Source of the DNA: Methyloceanibacter sp.
GTDB lineage: Bacteria > Pseudomonadota > Alphaproteobacteria > Rhizobiales > Methyloligellaceae
Direction of reading: 5' to 3'
Assembly: GCA_016649675.1 (NCBI GenBank)
Contig: JAENXG010000066.1
Coordinates: forward strand, 1 to 10,573
Length of the DNA: 10,573 bases
Shown here: in pieces, positions 1 to 5,896 of the stretch
Position numbering within the stretch: the stretch's first letter is position 1
Layout: each line of letters opens with the position of its first letter
The notes under the pieces: model-generated
Seen by the model: only the letters and a program-made list of their open reading frames with translations
What the model was told of the DNA's origin: nothing
Database searches by the model: none
Made by a program: the position numbers and the translations under genes

Positions 1-54
1 AAGTCTGGCGAGCGGGCAGCGTCCGACCTTGATGCTTTCTAGATAGGCCCGCCT

Positions 55-237
55 TCACACCCATAGCGGCCGGCTGGCAGGCCGGAAGCCATAGGGAGGT
101 GCGTTCGAGGGTGCACTAGATGGCAGTTTCGTCGACGGCGGTGGCGACAACAGTTGGGCGGAAGGTATTTGCCCATGGTGGCAGCTTGCCAACACAACGG
201 AACCGACCGCAAGAGCAATGGCCACGATGATACGCAC
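55..237 (-). CDS. Small proline-rich lipoprotein, 60 aa
   Basis: Predicted lipoprotein of unknown function. Residues 1-18 form a short signal sequence (Arg2, then a run of Ile/Val/Ala/Leu), ending in a lipobox, Leu-Ala-Ser-Cys, with the lipidated Cys at residue 19. The mature part is about 41 residues, rich in Pro and Ser, with no recognisable domain. The start is GTG; a GGGA sequence a few bases upstream on the minus strand is a weak ribosome-binding site. Length and composition fit the small lipoproteins common in Rhizobiales. It stands alone, with no co-directional neighbour within 250 bases. The lipobox is read directly; membrane anchoring follows from it. Nothing suggests a specific role. 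Confidence 0.6.
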   Translation of the reverse strand: MRIIVAIALAVGSVVLASCHHGQIPSAQLLSPPPSTKLPSSAPSNAPPYGFRPASRPLWV

Positions 238-337
238 GTTTAGTCCCTAGCTCTCGTGCCCTCCGGAAGCGGCTTTCCGTGAAAGTGGGCTCGAAAAGAC
301 TATCGCTCAAATCCTTACACGGTTGTTAAGTTGGCTA

Positions 338-466
338 ATGGGTGATCACGTCGATACCTGCTCCCGCTGCAAGCGACCGCTCATCGAGATCAACCATTAC
401 GGTGAACGGCTCGTCGGTTGCATTAAGTGCAATCGCTGGAGCTGGCGCCGCTGTCGCCGGGCCTAA
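338..466 (+). CDS. Mini zinc-ribbon protein, 42 aa (possibly the truncated 5' part of a longer gene)
   Basis: Short ORF beginning MGDHVDTCSRCKRP, with two CxxC pairs (Cys8/Cys11 and Cys28/Cys31) separated by 16 residues: a four-cysteine zinc-ribbon arrangement. The C-terminus is basic and Trp/Arg-rich (NRWSWRRCRRA). The sequence resembles a small zinc-ribbon family I recall from Bradyrhizobium, whose members usually continue with an acidic segment similar to one found at 791-883, so this copy may have lost its 3' end. No strong Shine-Dalgarno sequence precedes the ATG. Zinc binding is inferred from cysteine spacing; nucleic-acid binding is possible given the basic tail but not shown. Confidence 0.6.
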   Translation: MGDHVDTCSRCKRPLIEINHYGERLVGCIKCNRWSWRRCRRA

Positions 467-492
467 GCCGACGCACAAAGAAGAAGCCCCGA

Positions 493-729
493 CTAGCCCG
501 CCTTGGCGACACGTTTGCTGAAGGTTAAAGGTGGCTCGTCTCCGGTCGAGTCCGCCCAAATTGCAATGTTCGCTTGAAGAACTTTCACCAGGTTGCGTAG
601 CTCCTCGGCACTTGCCAAGCGAGCGGTTACCTCAAGCGCACCCGGCAAGATGGAGACACGGTACCCTGTAGGCGCGGGGGCTTGCGTCCCGATGACGTTG
701 GGCGACTCATTAGCTGTGTGTCCGCTCAT
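493..729 (-). CDS. Small conserved hypothetical protein, 78 aa
   Basis: Cytosolic protein of unknown function. The middle reads TGYRVSILPGALEVTARLAS, followed by an amphipathic stretch (about residues 40-57) with a pattern typical of a helix: EELRNLVKVLQANIAIW. There is no signal peptide or membrane segment. The ATG follows a GGAG sequence about 7 bases upstream on the minus strand, which supports the start. The arrangement 'beta-like segment then Leu-rich helix' resembles short rhizobial proteins I have seen annotated only as hypothetical. It lies between a zinc-ribbon ORF and a possible 3' fragment of that ORF, both on the opposite strand, so it may have been inserted there. A GGGCTTC-TTC-TTT sequence just beyond the stop looks like the second half of a terminator whose first arm is missing. 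Confidence 0.6.
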   Translation of the reverse strand: MSGHTANESPNVIGTQAPAPTGYRVSILPGALEVTARLASAEELRNLVKVLQANIAIWADSTGDEPPLTFSKRVAKAG

Positions 730-790
730 CTCTACACTCCGCCGTTCTGCTTGCCACGACAGAACCGTTACAGACTCTGGTTAACAAAGG

Positions 791-883
791 GTGTTTTTGC
801 TGGGACGCAGCAAGCGCCTGTTCATGGAGCTGCCGGAGGAGGATCTTCACGCGCTCCATTGGATGAGAACTGTTCGGCGCTAG
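791..883 (+). pseudogene. Possible 3' fragment of a mini zinc-ribbon gene
   Basis: Open frame of 30 codons reading FLLGRSKRLFMELPEEDLHAL and then a short basic end. It has no ribosome-binding site and no domain of its own. The KRLFMELPEEDLHAL segment is like the C-terminal part I recall in Bradyrhizobium zinc-ribbon proteins whose N-terminal part matches 338-466. If so, a gene was split, and the roughly 325 bases between the halves carry an intact minus-strand gene. This is inference from memory of the family; the frame could also be a chance ORF. Confidence 0.35.
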
Positions 884-965
884 TAGGGCTCCTTCAATAT
901 GAGGAACGACCCGCATGTGGGCCTCAGCCTGAAGCGCAGCACCGCCATAACGATTTAAGAAACTG

Positions 966-990
966 AAAACGCCTTACATCTAGGCGCGTT
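966..990 (-). terminator. Weak terminator-like hairpin after the 32-aa membrane protein gene
   Basis: On the minus strand the arms AAC-GCC and GGCGTT pair with one bulged base around a 9-base loop, followed by TTTT and a T-rich stretch. It begins about 40 bases after the stop of the minus-strand gene ending at 1029, where a transcript end is expected. The stem is short, so the call is tentative. Confidence 0.4.
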
Positions 991-1028
991 TCTCTTGAAG
1001 TGATCGGCTTCGGCCCGGCGCCCTTTTC

Positions 1029-1127
1029 TCAGCGGAAAAGGCCGAGTCGCATGAGCGCAACGATGAGGAGCACCACAAAAATCAGAAAGACCAGGACGCC
1101 AACACCCCCGCCCATCATGTCGTGCAT
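1029..1127 (-). CDS. 32-aa single-pass membrane miniprotein
   Basis: Very short gene: MHDMMGGGVGVLVF, then an uninterrupted hydrophobic run and a basic end (MRLGLFR). Residues 6-25 form one transmembrane helix with a Gly-rich start. The ATG follows GGAG with about 6 bases between, a good start signal for so small a gene. It lies 37 bases downstream of the 60-aa membrane protein gene on the same strand, so the two are probably co-transcribed. A weak terminator-like hairpin follows. Its small size makes it easy to miss. The function is unknown; tiny membrane proteins of this kind often modulate a larger partner, but no partner is visible here. Confidence 0.6.
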   Translation of the reverse strand: MHDMMGGGVGVLVFLIFVVLLIVALMRLGLFR

Positions 1128-1164
1128 TATTAATCTCCGGAGCCCGTTTTCTTTTTGGCCTTGG

Positions 1165-1347
1165 CTAGATTCCTTCGATCAGGTTGCCAGCAAGTAGAAC
1201 CAAATAGCCGACCAGAAGCGTGCCGAAAGTGTGCGTACCCACTAGCGGAATCGAGATACCGGTGTAGTGAAGGATCGCGGCCAGGATTGCCAAGACGACA
1301 GAGATGAGCAACGTCAATTGCGTCGGTGGTGTGAGCCGAAAAGGCAT
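1165..1347 (-). CDS. 60-aa double-pass membrane protein (copy 1 of 2 in window)
   Basis: Small integral membrane protein of unknown function. Two hydrophobic helices (about residues 11-28 and 42-57) are separated by a short loop (ISIPLVGTHTF). The N-terminus is basic and Pro-containing (MPFRLTPPTQ) and the C-terminal helix carries the motif GYLVLLAGNLIEG. The ATG is preceded on the minus strand by AGGGGGG at suitable spacing. A paralogue at 5897-6076 on the other strand matches over its full length at 36 of about 59 positions, most strongly at the RLTPP start and the GYLVLLAGNL end, which confirms both as real genes. It probably forms an operon with the 32-aa membrane protein 37 bases downstream. 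No enzyme motif is present. Confidence 0.75.
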   Translation of the reverse strand: MPFRLTPPTQLTLLISVVLAILAAILHYTGISIPLVGTHTFGTLLVGYLVLLAGNLIEGI

Positions 1348-1709
1348 GGTGTCCCCCCTAAAGTCCAGAAGTTGAGCAGGCGAAGCTTACACTGAACGGA
1401 CACGCATTTGCAGTTGCCCCGGGATGATCACCGGCCCGATTCTCAATCCGGATGTGCCTTTCGGAGCCCAGAGCAAAGGGGCGGAAGGCTGCAACTAGGC
1501 GAGCAAGGCGGCCCTGATCTCAGCGACCCCCGTTTCGTTCAGTCAAGGCCGCCAGGGCCGGGCTTGGAGGACTATGCCCTGCCCCACGAATATCCAGGCA
1601 CAGGAAAAGGTCCGGCGTAAGGCCACCGGGGGCTCTTCTACGGTCAAACTAAGCTTCGACACTGGTAGTGTCGCCAACCATGAAGGCCGCCTTAAGCCCA
1701 ACAGTGATG
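1348..1709. other. Intergenic stretch with no supported gene
   Basis: I see no convincing gene here. Open frames on the plus strand (1408-1620 and 1574-1795) have no ribosome-binding site and no recognisable protein character. A 7-base inverted pair (GGCGGCC at 1507-1513, GGCCGCC at 1547-1553) is too widely spaced to call a terminator. The part next to 1348 must contain the upstream region of the minus-strand membrane-protein unit, but I cannot place its promoter. Confidence 0.4.
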
Positions 1710-1907
1710 TCAATCATGCAGCCTTCCTGACCACCTCATCACTAGCCTGTGCCGCCGTTCAGCTCCGTCCAACAGGCACAGCAACATCTCGATAGCCTCA
1801 GGCAAAGATTCCTGAGGGTAGTCGAACTCATGCGAGCTGGCGTCGCGAATGGATTTGGAGTGGCCCCGCTCCATCACCACGGGGGATCTCGGTTCGTTTA
1901 TCCGCAT
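1710..1907 (-). CDS. Small hypothetical protein, 65 aa
   Basis: Unrecognised small protein. The central part reads HSKSIRDASSHEFDYPQESL, followed by a Leu-rich helix-like segment (PEAIEMLLCLLDGAERR) and a basic C-terminus. No signal peptide or membrane span. The strongest support for the gene is the start: GAGGAG lies 6 bases before the ATG. That ribosome-binding site overlaps a perfect 7-base hairpin (see 1910-1929), so translation may be controlled by RNA structure. Codon choice looks protein-like, and the acidic/hydrophobic alternation suggests a folded chain. The first 11 residues could be non-native if an internal ATG (residue 12) is used, but only the first ATG has a good Shine-Dalgarno sequence. 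Confidence 0.5.
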   Translation of the reverse strand: MRINEPRSPVVMERGHSKSIRDASSHEFDYPQESLPEAIEMLLCLLDGAERRHRLVMRWSGRLHD

Positions 1908-1909
1908 CT

Positions 1910-1929
1910 GGCTCTCCTCGTCGAGAGCC
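1910..1929 (-). promoter_or_regulatory. Hairpin overlapping the ribosome-binding site of the 65-aa gene
   Basis: On the minus strand, GGCTCTC and GAGAGCC form a perfect 7-base-pair stem with a 6-base loop (GACGAG), ending 2 bases before the ATG at 1907. The Shine-Dalgarno sequence GAGGAG spans the end of the loop and the start of the 3' arm, so folding would partly hide it. The pairing is seen directly; a regulatory role is inference. Confidence 0.45.
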
Positions 1930-2168
1930 GTTTATCTTATCGTCCCTTTCTGGTGACTTTTTGCCGATTGTGGGGCGATTAGGTGCAAGGCCGAAGCGCT
2001 GGCCGAGCCCGTCCCTGGCCATATATTTCGCATCGTCTCTCGCGATCACCACTCTACCTTAGGAAAAAGGACCCGAAGCTGTAGCGACGGATGAGAGCAA
2101 AGAGTCCGACAGGGCGATTTTATTCATGCCAGCTGCAGATGTAGATGGGTGGGTGCAGCATCCTCAGT

Positions 2169-2480
2169 TCACCCGCCCCGCTTCGCTCGGACCGGACAAG
2201 AGCCCTTCAACCGCGCATCACCGGCGAGGGCTGTGCAGACATCGATCTTCTTTAGGGGATCATTGTGAATCTCAGAAGCAGACACGTGCCATCCGAGGCT
2301 CTGGGCCACGATGGCAATCTGCTCTTCCTCGCAATAGGGCGTAGCGATCGGGCCGTATTTGGTGCTCTGGAAATTGCCCTGGCATTGGATGCGCGCGGCG
2401 GCTGGCTCCGGCAAGGCACTCGCCGACAGCACCACGACAATGAGACTCGCGAGGCTGACATGGCTTCGGTCGTTGTTCAT
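2169..2480 (-). CDS. Exported four-cysteine protein, 103 aa
   Basis: Predicted periplasmic or secreted protein. Residues 1-29 form a signal peptide: a charged start (MNNDRSH), a hydrophobic core (LASLIVVVLSASAL) and a small-residue cleavage region (PEPAAA) before Arg30. The mature part of about 74 residues begins RIQCQGNFQS and has four cysteines (33, 50, 82, 95), plausibly two disulfides. The pattern IQCxGNFQ, TPYCEEEQIA, a helix with LGWHVSASEI, then VC and SC matches a family of short exported proteins I recall from Bradyrhizobium and relatives, all of unknown function. No strong Shine-Dalgarno sequence precedes the ATG, and no co-directional partner is adjacent. A terminator-like hairpin just upstream on the same strand isolates it from any earlier transcript. 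Confidence 0.75.
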   Translation of the reverse strand: MNNDRSHVSLASLIVVVLSASALPEPAAARIQCQGNFQSTKYGPIATPYCEEEQIAIVAQSLGWHVSASEIHNDPLKKIDVCTALAGDARLKGSCPVRAKRGG

Positions 2481-2509
2481 ACCGTGACTCTAGCATGAAC
2501 ATGACGAGC

Positions 2510-2540
2510 AAAAAGAAAGCCCGGCTGCGGGACCGGGCTT
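2510..2540 (-). terminator. Strong rho-independent terminator-like hairpin
   Basis: AAGCCCGG (2517-2524) and CCGGGCTT (2533-2540) form a perfect 8-base-pair stem with an 8-base loop. On the minus strand the stem is followed by TCTTTTT, so it would stop leftward transcription about 30 bases before the exported-protein gene starting at 2480. No intact gene upstream on that strand needs it, so it is either an insulator or the leftover end of a lost gene. Confidence 0.65.
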
Positions 2541-2560
2541 CGTTTAGAACTGCGTAGCAG

Positions 2561-2682
2561 CGAGCTAGACGCTATGGATTGATTTGTACGTGATCCTGGT
2601 GCGCGTCCGCTTTTGCAGCGGCATCCGGCAGGCAGCCGAGCTTGGCGCTATGGATTGATCCTTACATGATCTTGGTTCTCGT
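2561..2682. repeat. Imperfect direct repeat, two 46-base units
   Basis: Units at 2561-2606 and 2637-2682 start 76 bases apart and share the core GCTATGGATTGAT, then TAC-TGATC-TGG at the same spacing; about 35 of 46 positions agree. Differences are spread evenly over the three codon positions, so conserved coding is not supported. Hairpins at 2510-2540 and 2732-2765 flank the pair. Function unknown. Confidence 0.55.
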
Positions 2683-2724
2683 TCCCGCCCTCAAACCCAT
2701 AGCGGCCTAGGTGGGGATTATGTG

Positions 2725-2765
2725 AAAACGAAGAAGCCCGACCGCGGGGGAGCAGCCAGGCTTCT
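2725..2765 (-). terminator. Terminator-like hairpin with mismatched stem
   Basis: AGAAGCC (2732-2738) and GGCTTCT (2759-2765) pair perfectly around a 20-base GC-rich loop. On the minus strand the stem leads into TCGTTTTC. It belongs to the same hairpin type as those at 2510 and 7205. No minus-strand gene ends just upstream of it. Confidence 0.4.
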
Positions 2766-3054
2766 GGGAATTTGTTCGTGGGCATCGGCGCTAGCTTTGG
2801 GGGCGGGGGATCTAGGTGTATCGCGCCAATCTCACTAAAGGGAGAACCCGCTCGCGCCGACTTAGTTCCCCTGAGTTAACTTACCGTCGCTGGCGGTTCC
2901 TCAGTCGTCGGGGTATGGGCGCCTGGAATATTTCTCCATGTTCGCCGACCCCGTTGCTGCTCAAGCAGAGCTTGCCGAAGCGGTAGGGGGAAGATCACTT
3001 CAGCTAATCAGGGTCGCTATTCGATATTGGTCAAGAAGGGGAGGTATCGGGTCT
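2766..3054. other. Intergenic stretch with no supported gene
   Basis: Nothing convincing is seen in either strand. Open frames crossing this stretch are mirror images of the repeat region of the exported protein at 3055-3411 or lack start signals. It forms the 3' side of that minus-strand gene; no clear terminator is visible there. Confidence 0.35.
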
Positions 3055-3411
3055 CTAATAGTTGCGGTACCACCTCGGATCATAGCCTTGGTCACCGTAA
3101 TTGCGGTCCCGCCTTGGCTCGTATCCCTCGTCGCCGTATTCTCGGTAGTGCCTCGGCTCGTAATCCCGATCCCCCCAATAACTATGCTTCTGCGGCCAAC
3201 AGGGTTCGCAAGACATTCCATGCCCGCCGTGACGTTCAATGCGGTAGCCGTACGGGCAATTATCTCCGCTTCTTTCGCAGCCAACCTGCACCAGGGCAGA
3301 CGAGTTCTGTGCAACTAACGTGCTTGAGCTACTCAAGGGAGTCGCCTGCGCGTCCAACAGCCCCGAACTAAACAAACCAATAGCGCCCAAGGCCATTCCC
3401 AATCTACGCAT
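3055..3411 (-). CDS. Exported Tyr/Arg/Asp-rich repeat protein, 118 aa
   Basis: Predicted secreted or periplasmic protein. The start is placed at the ATG giving MRRLGMALGA because AGGAGG lies just upstream; an earlier in-frame ATG 10 codons before would bury that site. Residues 1-23 are a signal peptide ending near DAQA. The mature chain has a Ser-rich linker (26-39), a four-cysteine segment (Cys45, 52, 68, 71) containing CPYGYRIERHGGHG and SCEPCW, and then three tandem 13-residue units at 80-92, 93-105 and 106-118 of the form GD-x2-Y-E/D-PR-x2-R-E/N-Y. The chain ends exactly at the end of the third unit. The cysteine part resembles short exported Bradyrhizobium proteins of unknown function. 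The repeats are highly charged and probably disordered. It is 198 bases upstream of nothing co-directional except the ligase, which is transcribed first. Confidence 0.75.
   Translation of the reverse strand: MRRLGMALGAIGLFSSGLLDAQATPLSSSSTLVAQNSSALVQVGCERSGDNCPYGYRIERHGGHGMSCEPCWPQKHSYWGDRDYEPRHYREYGDEGYEPRRDRNYGDQGYDPRWYRNY
3058..3174 (-). repeat. Three in-frame 39-base tandem repeats in the exported repeat protein
   Basis: Three adjacent 39-base units encode residues 80-118 of the exported protein, each beginning Gly-Asp and ending in Tyr. Because the length is a multiple of three, gain or loss of a unit keeps the frame, so copy number could vary between strains. Confidence 0.65.
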
Positions 3412-3609
3412 TTCACTGCCTCCTAAACTGATACAGAGCATGGAAGCTTAAACGCTCGGCGTTCGCCTTGTTTCCCGAAACGGTGACACTTATTCCGCCT
3501 TCAGGGCTAAGGTCGCGCCTTGGGGTGGCCAAAGGGATCGCCTCAAAGTCGTTTCACTTAAAAGTGGAAGGGCACCGCACGCGAAGCCCGAAGTCCCCGG
3601 TACGCCACT

Positions 3610-4500
3610 CTATTGCGCTAAGGCTCTTACCGTGGCGTGGCGCAGCATCTTGCTTCCCGCCAGATGCTTCACTCGCACTATCAACTTCGGTTGGCACCAC
3701 TTAACATCAGTCAGCCGTGAGGATTTAAACGCTGCCCAAGACGTGGTGAGACGCCCCACCTCAGCGATAAACTCTGTCCGCGCATCGTCACTAAGAGCGA
3801 TGAATGCCGCCCCGGCGTAGTTCAGGCCCGCGCTGCCGGGGTGCGCGAGCAGAGCTCTGAGCGCTCCGGTCTTGCGGTCACGATCCGTGCCGATCACCAC
3901 AAAGGTGGATTCGCTGAAGCACTTGGTCTTTAGCCAAGTCCTGCTCCGACCACTCCGATAGGGTGCCAGTGCATGTTTGGAAACGATGCCCTCCAATCCG
4001 TGCTGGGCGCAGGCTTTGAACAAGGCATCTCCGTCACCATGAAACTCATCGCTGAGTTGAATACGGCTCTCGTCGTCATTACCGATTAGAGCCTTCAAGA
4101 TCGAGCGGCGCTCTGACAGACATTGTTGCCGGAGGTCTCGCCCATCGAGATGCATCAGATCGAAGGCGTAGAGGATGATGCTGTCGGGACGCCACCGCAT
4201 GGCCGAGGGTAATGCCTCGAAGTCAGAAATACCGTTGTCGTCCTGCACAATGGCCTCGCCATCGAGAATTGCCGATTGGCAGCGGAGGTTGGCAGCGGCG
4301 CGGACGATGGAGGGATAGCGGTCGCTCCAATCGTGTCCGTTGCGGGTGAATACGCGCGCCTGCCCTCGCTCAAGCAGCACTTGGCAGCGATAGCCATCGT
4401 GTTTGATTTCGTGAATCCAGTCGGAGCCCCGAGGCGGGTGTTCGGTTAAGGTTAGGAGTTGCGGCTCGATAAAGCCAAGCCGGTCAACGGGGCGGGGCAT
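3610..4500 (-). CDS. ATP-dependent DNA ligase, LigD ligase-domain type, 296 aa
   Basis: Seals nicks in duplex DNA using ATP, by adenylating a lysine, transferring AMP to the 5' phosphate and joining the 3' OH. The nucleotidyltransferase motifs are all visible: motif I EIKHDGYR with the adenylated Lys33; motif III LDGEAIV at 79-85; motif IIIa YAFDLMHLDG at 111-120; motif IV EGIVSKH at 170-176; motif V WLKTKC at 189-194. Residues from about 198 form the OB-fold half, ending LRHATVRALAQ. The length of about 300 matches the standalone ligase (LigC-like) or the isolated ligase domain of LigD; polymerase and nuclease domains are absent, and no Ku gene is in the window. An in-frame stop lies four codons before the ATG, so this is the longest possible start, though the Shine-Dalgarno sequence is poor. 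Likely role: accessory end-joining or gap repair. The exact subfamily is uncertain. Confidence 0.92.
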   Translation of the reverse strand: MPRPVDRLGFIEPQLLTLTEHPPRGSDWIHEIKHDGYRCQVLLERGQARVFTRNGHDWSDRYPSIVRAAANLRCQSAILDGEAIVQDDNGISDFEALPSAMRWRPDSIILYAFDLMHLDGRDLRQQCLSERRSILKALIGNDDESRIQLSDEFHGDGDALFKACAQHGLEGIVSKHALAPYRSGRSRTWLKTKCFSESTFVVIGTDRDRKTGALRALLAHPGSAGLNYAGAAFIALSDDARTEFIAEVGRLTTSWAAFKSSRLTDVKWCQPKLIVRVKHLAGSKMLRHATVRALAQ

Positions 4501-4763
4501 GCCGTGGTTTTAGCAGGCGCAGCGAAGATTGCGAGTCGATGCGGGCAGGTCGCGGTTGACGGCAGCATTCGCCCAATCGCAAAGAAGCGGTAATGGGGGC
4601 GGTGTCACTCAAGCGTTAGACGTGCGATAACCTGTGGCTCGATGTGCTAGCAATGAACTTCTCTTGGCAAACTTAAATGTTAGATGAACGGACGGCTCAG
4701 ACCCGGTTCAGGCGCGACCCTCTAGACTTCCTCCTAGGTTGAACACAGACCTAGATACGGCAA

Positions 4764-5138
4764 ATGACCAAGTGTTGGGTGATTCCATTCTTGATTGCGG
4801 GGTTGTTAGGCGACAAAGCCTTTGCCGATTGTCTTCCGGCGCGTGACACCCCAGCATCGGTCATTGAGTATTTTCAAAGATTCAAAAAGCCGTTGCCGGA
4901 ACAGTTTTGCGCCAAAGAGGCCGCCCCCCAAGCCTCTGAGGAACCTCCCCAAGAGCCCCCACAAGCCGAGGAAGCGCCAGATCAGTATGGTGATGATGGT
5001 CCGGGTGAGGGCCCGAGGCATTATTATCAGGGAGGTTCTGCTGCTGTGGCTCCGCGGTGGACTCGATCCGGCTCTGCCGTTTGCCCCGAGAATTTTGACT
5101 ACTACGATTACGATGGCCTGTGCTGGTCTCGGGATTGA
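4764..5138 (+). CDS. Exported Pro/Glu-rich protein, 124 aa
   Basis: Predicted exported protein of unknown function. Residues 1-21 are a signal peptide (MTKCWVIPFLIAGLLGDKAF, then Ala) with cleavage likely before Asp22-Cys23. The mature chain has a helical segment (ASVIEYFQRFKKPLPEQFC, about 31-49), an acidic Pro/Glu/Gln-rich low-complexity linker (50-85), and a C-terminal module with aromatic residues, CPENFDYYDYDGLCW (107-121). Cysteines at 23, 49, 107 and 120 could form two disulfides. The ending resembles the CPxxYDYYxxDGxC tails of some small rhizobial exported proteins. No clear Shine-Dalgarno sequence precedes the ATG. A decayed terminase fragment starts immediately after the stop, so the natural 3' flank has been replaced. 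Confidence 0.65.
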   Translation: MTKCWVIPFLIAGLLGDKAFADCLPARDTPASVIEYFQRFKKPLPEQFCAKEAAPQASEEPPQEPPQAEEAPDQYGDDGPGEGPRHYYQGGSAAVAPRWTRSGSAVCPENFDYYDYDGLCWSRD

Positions 5139-5472
5139 AGATCGGCACCAACCGGCAAGCGGCTGCGGAGCTTGCTTGGATTGTACGCGCCGCCAACGAC
5201 CTTGAACAAGCGCAGGGACGCGTCTTCCAAGCTCTCAGGCGCCTCGTCGAGGCAAGTCCTTTGCTGCGGCGTGAAGCCAAGATCGTCGCCAACAAGATCA
5301 GCTTCCCAGCAACGGGTGCGGTGATCACCGCGATCAGTAGCGACTATGCAGGCGCAGCCGGTGCCAACCCAACCCTCTCAAGGAGGTTTGGGGATACACG
5401 CTTGAGCGCTCGCACCGCCTTTTTGATGAATGTGTGCCACCGGCGCCTGCCTTAACGAGCTTCCCCGAATGA
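5139..5472 (+). pseudogene. Phage terminase large subunit fragment (Terminase_1-like), frameshifted
   Basis: Internal piece of a terminase large subunit, the ATPase/nuclease that packages phage DNA. One frame reads NRQAAAELAWIVRAANDLEQ, then AQGRVFQALRRLVEASPLLR and FPATGAVITAISSDYAGAAG, matching the stretch of Terminase_1-type proteins that normally continues with a short Asp/Glu-containing Walker B region. That point is broken: at about 5381 the match moves to another frame and continues EVWGYTLERSHRLFDECVPP, so the conserved 'FDE' is damaged by a small indel. The match then ends at a stop at 5470. Both the Walker A region before and the nuclease region after are missing. There is no start codon of its own; the fragment abuts the stop of the exported protein gene. 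It belongs to a different terminase family from the copies at 9315 and 9733. Confidence 0.75.
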
Positions 5473-5588
5473 CAAAAGTTGTGGTTCGCGGCCCGGACCC
5501 TCCGCGCCGCCACCCTTTGTCAAAGGCCCTCGAAACTTTGCACCCGAGAGGAACGTTCTCATTCAAAGCTACTGAAATGGAGGAAATG

Positions 5589-5768
5589 ATGTTTCGTAAG
5601 ATAACGATCGGGGCTGCTATAGCGGCCGAGCTCGGCATCAGCCAGCTTGACCGATCAAGATGCGAGACGGTTACGGTGAGTGGTCGCGTTTCATGCAATA
5701 CGACACAAAGCGTATGTCTACGTCACCACAACGCCAGACACACACCCACCCTCAGGATGAGAGTCTAG
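5589..5768 (+). CDS. Small Cys-containing protein, possibly exported, 59 aa
   Basis: Short gene supported by GGAGG 5 bases before the second of two adjacent ATGs (5586 and 5589; the later one has the better spacing). The N-terminus MFRKITIGAAIAAELGIS looks like a signal peptide, but Glu in the core weakens it. The rest contains CETVTVSGRVSC and a third Cys in SVC, a Cys-bracketed Thr/Val-rich pattern like that of small exported rhizobial proteins. A terminator-like hairpin with a long T-run follows immediately (5773-5831), which supports a real transcription unit. It may be slightly decayed: a one-residue repair of the signal core would make it typical. Function unknown. Confidence 0.5.
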   Translation: MFRKITIGAAIAAELGISQLDRSRCETVTVSGRVSCNTTQSVCLRHHNARHTPTLRMRV

Positions 5769-5772
5769 ATTG

Positions 5773-5831
5773 AATGCGTTACTAGAACGTCACGCCCCGA
5801 CCCGATCCTCATCCAACGCATTTTGTTTTTT
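5773..5831 (+). terminator. Terminator-like inverted repeat with T-run
   Basis: AATGCGTT (5773-5780) and AACGCATT (5815-5822) pair perfectly over 8 bases with a 34-base loop, followed by TTGTTTTTT. It lies 4 bases after the stop of the 59-aa gene. The large loop is unusual, so folding should be checked. Confidence 0.5.
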
Positions 5832-5896
5832 CGGCCAAAGCAACAGAGGCTAAAATCGCTCTGTCCAAAGACAGGCTTTGCAGAAGGGGAACGGCA

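Noticed and set aside
60..71. 12-base word CCCATAGCGGCC repeated at 2696-2707, encoding RPLWV-stop on the minus strand in both places
   Set aside because: A 12-base match is expected by chance in a window of this size, and nothing around it aligns.
2561..2682. Possible duplicated hydrophobic peptide (LWID-x-Y-x-ILV) encoded by the direct repeats
   Set aside because: Differences between the units are spread evenly over codon positions and one unit has an in-frame stop just before it, so coding is not supported.
2938..3371. Open frames on the plus strand over the repeat protein (2938-3318, 3027-3371)
   Set aside because: They are opposite the exported repeat protein, which has a signal peptide, a good ribosome-binding site and repeats in the minus frame.
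4882..5328. 148-codon open frame on the minus strand
   Set aside because: Opposite the exported Pro/Glu-rich protein and the terminase fragment; composition is that of an antisense frame.
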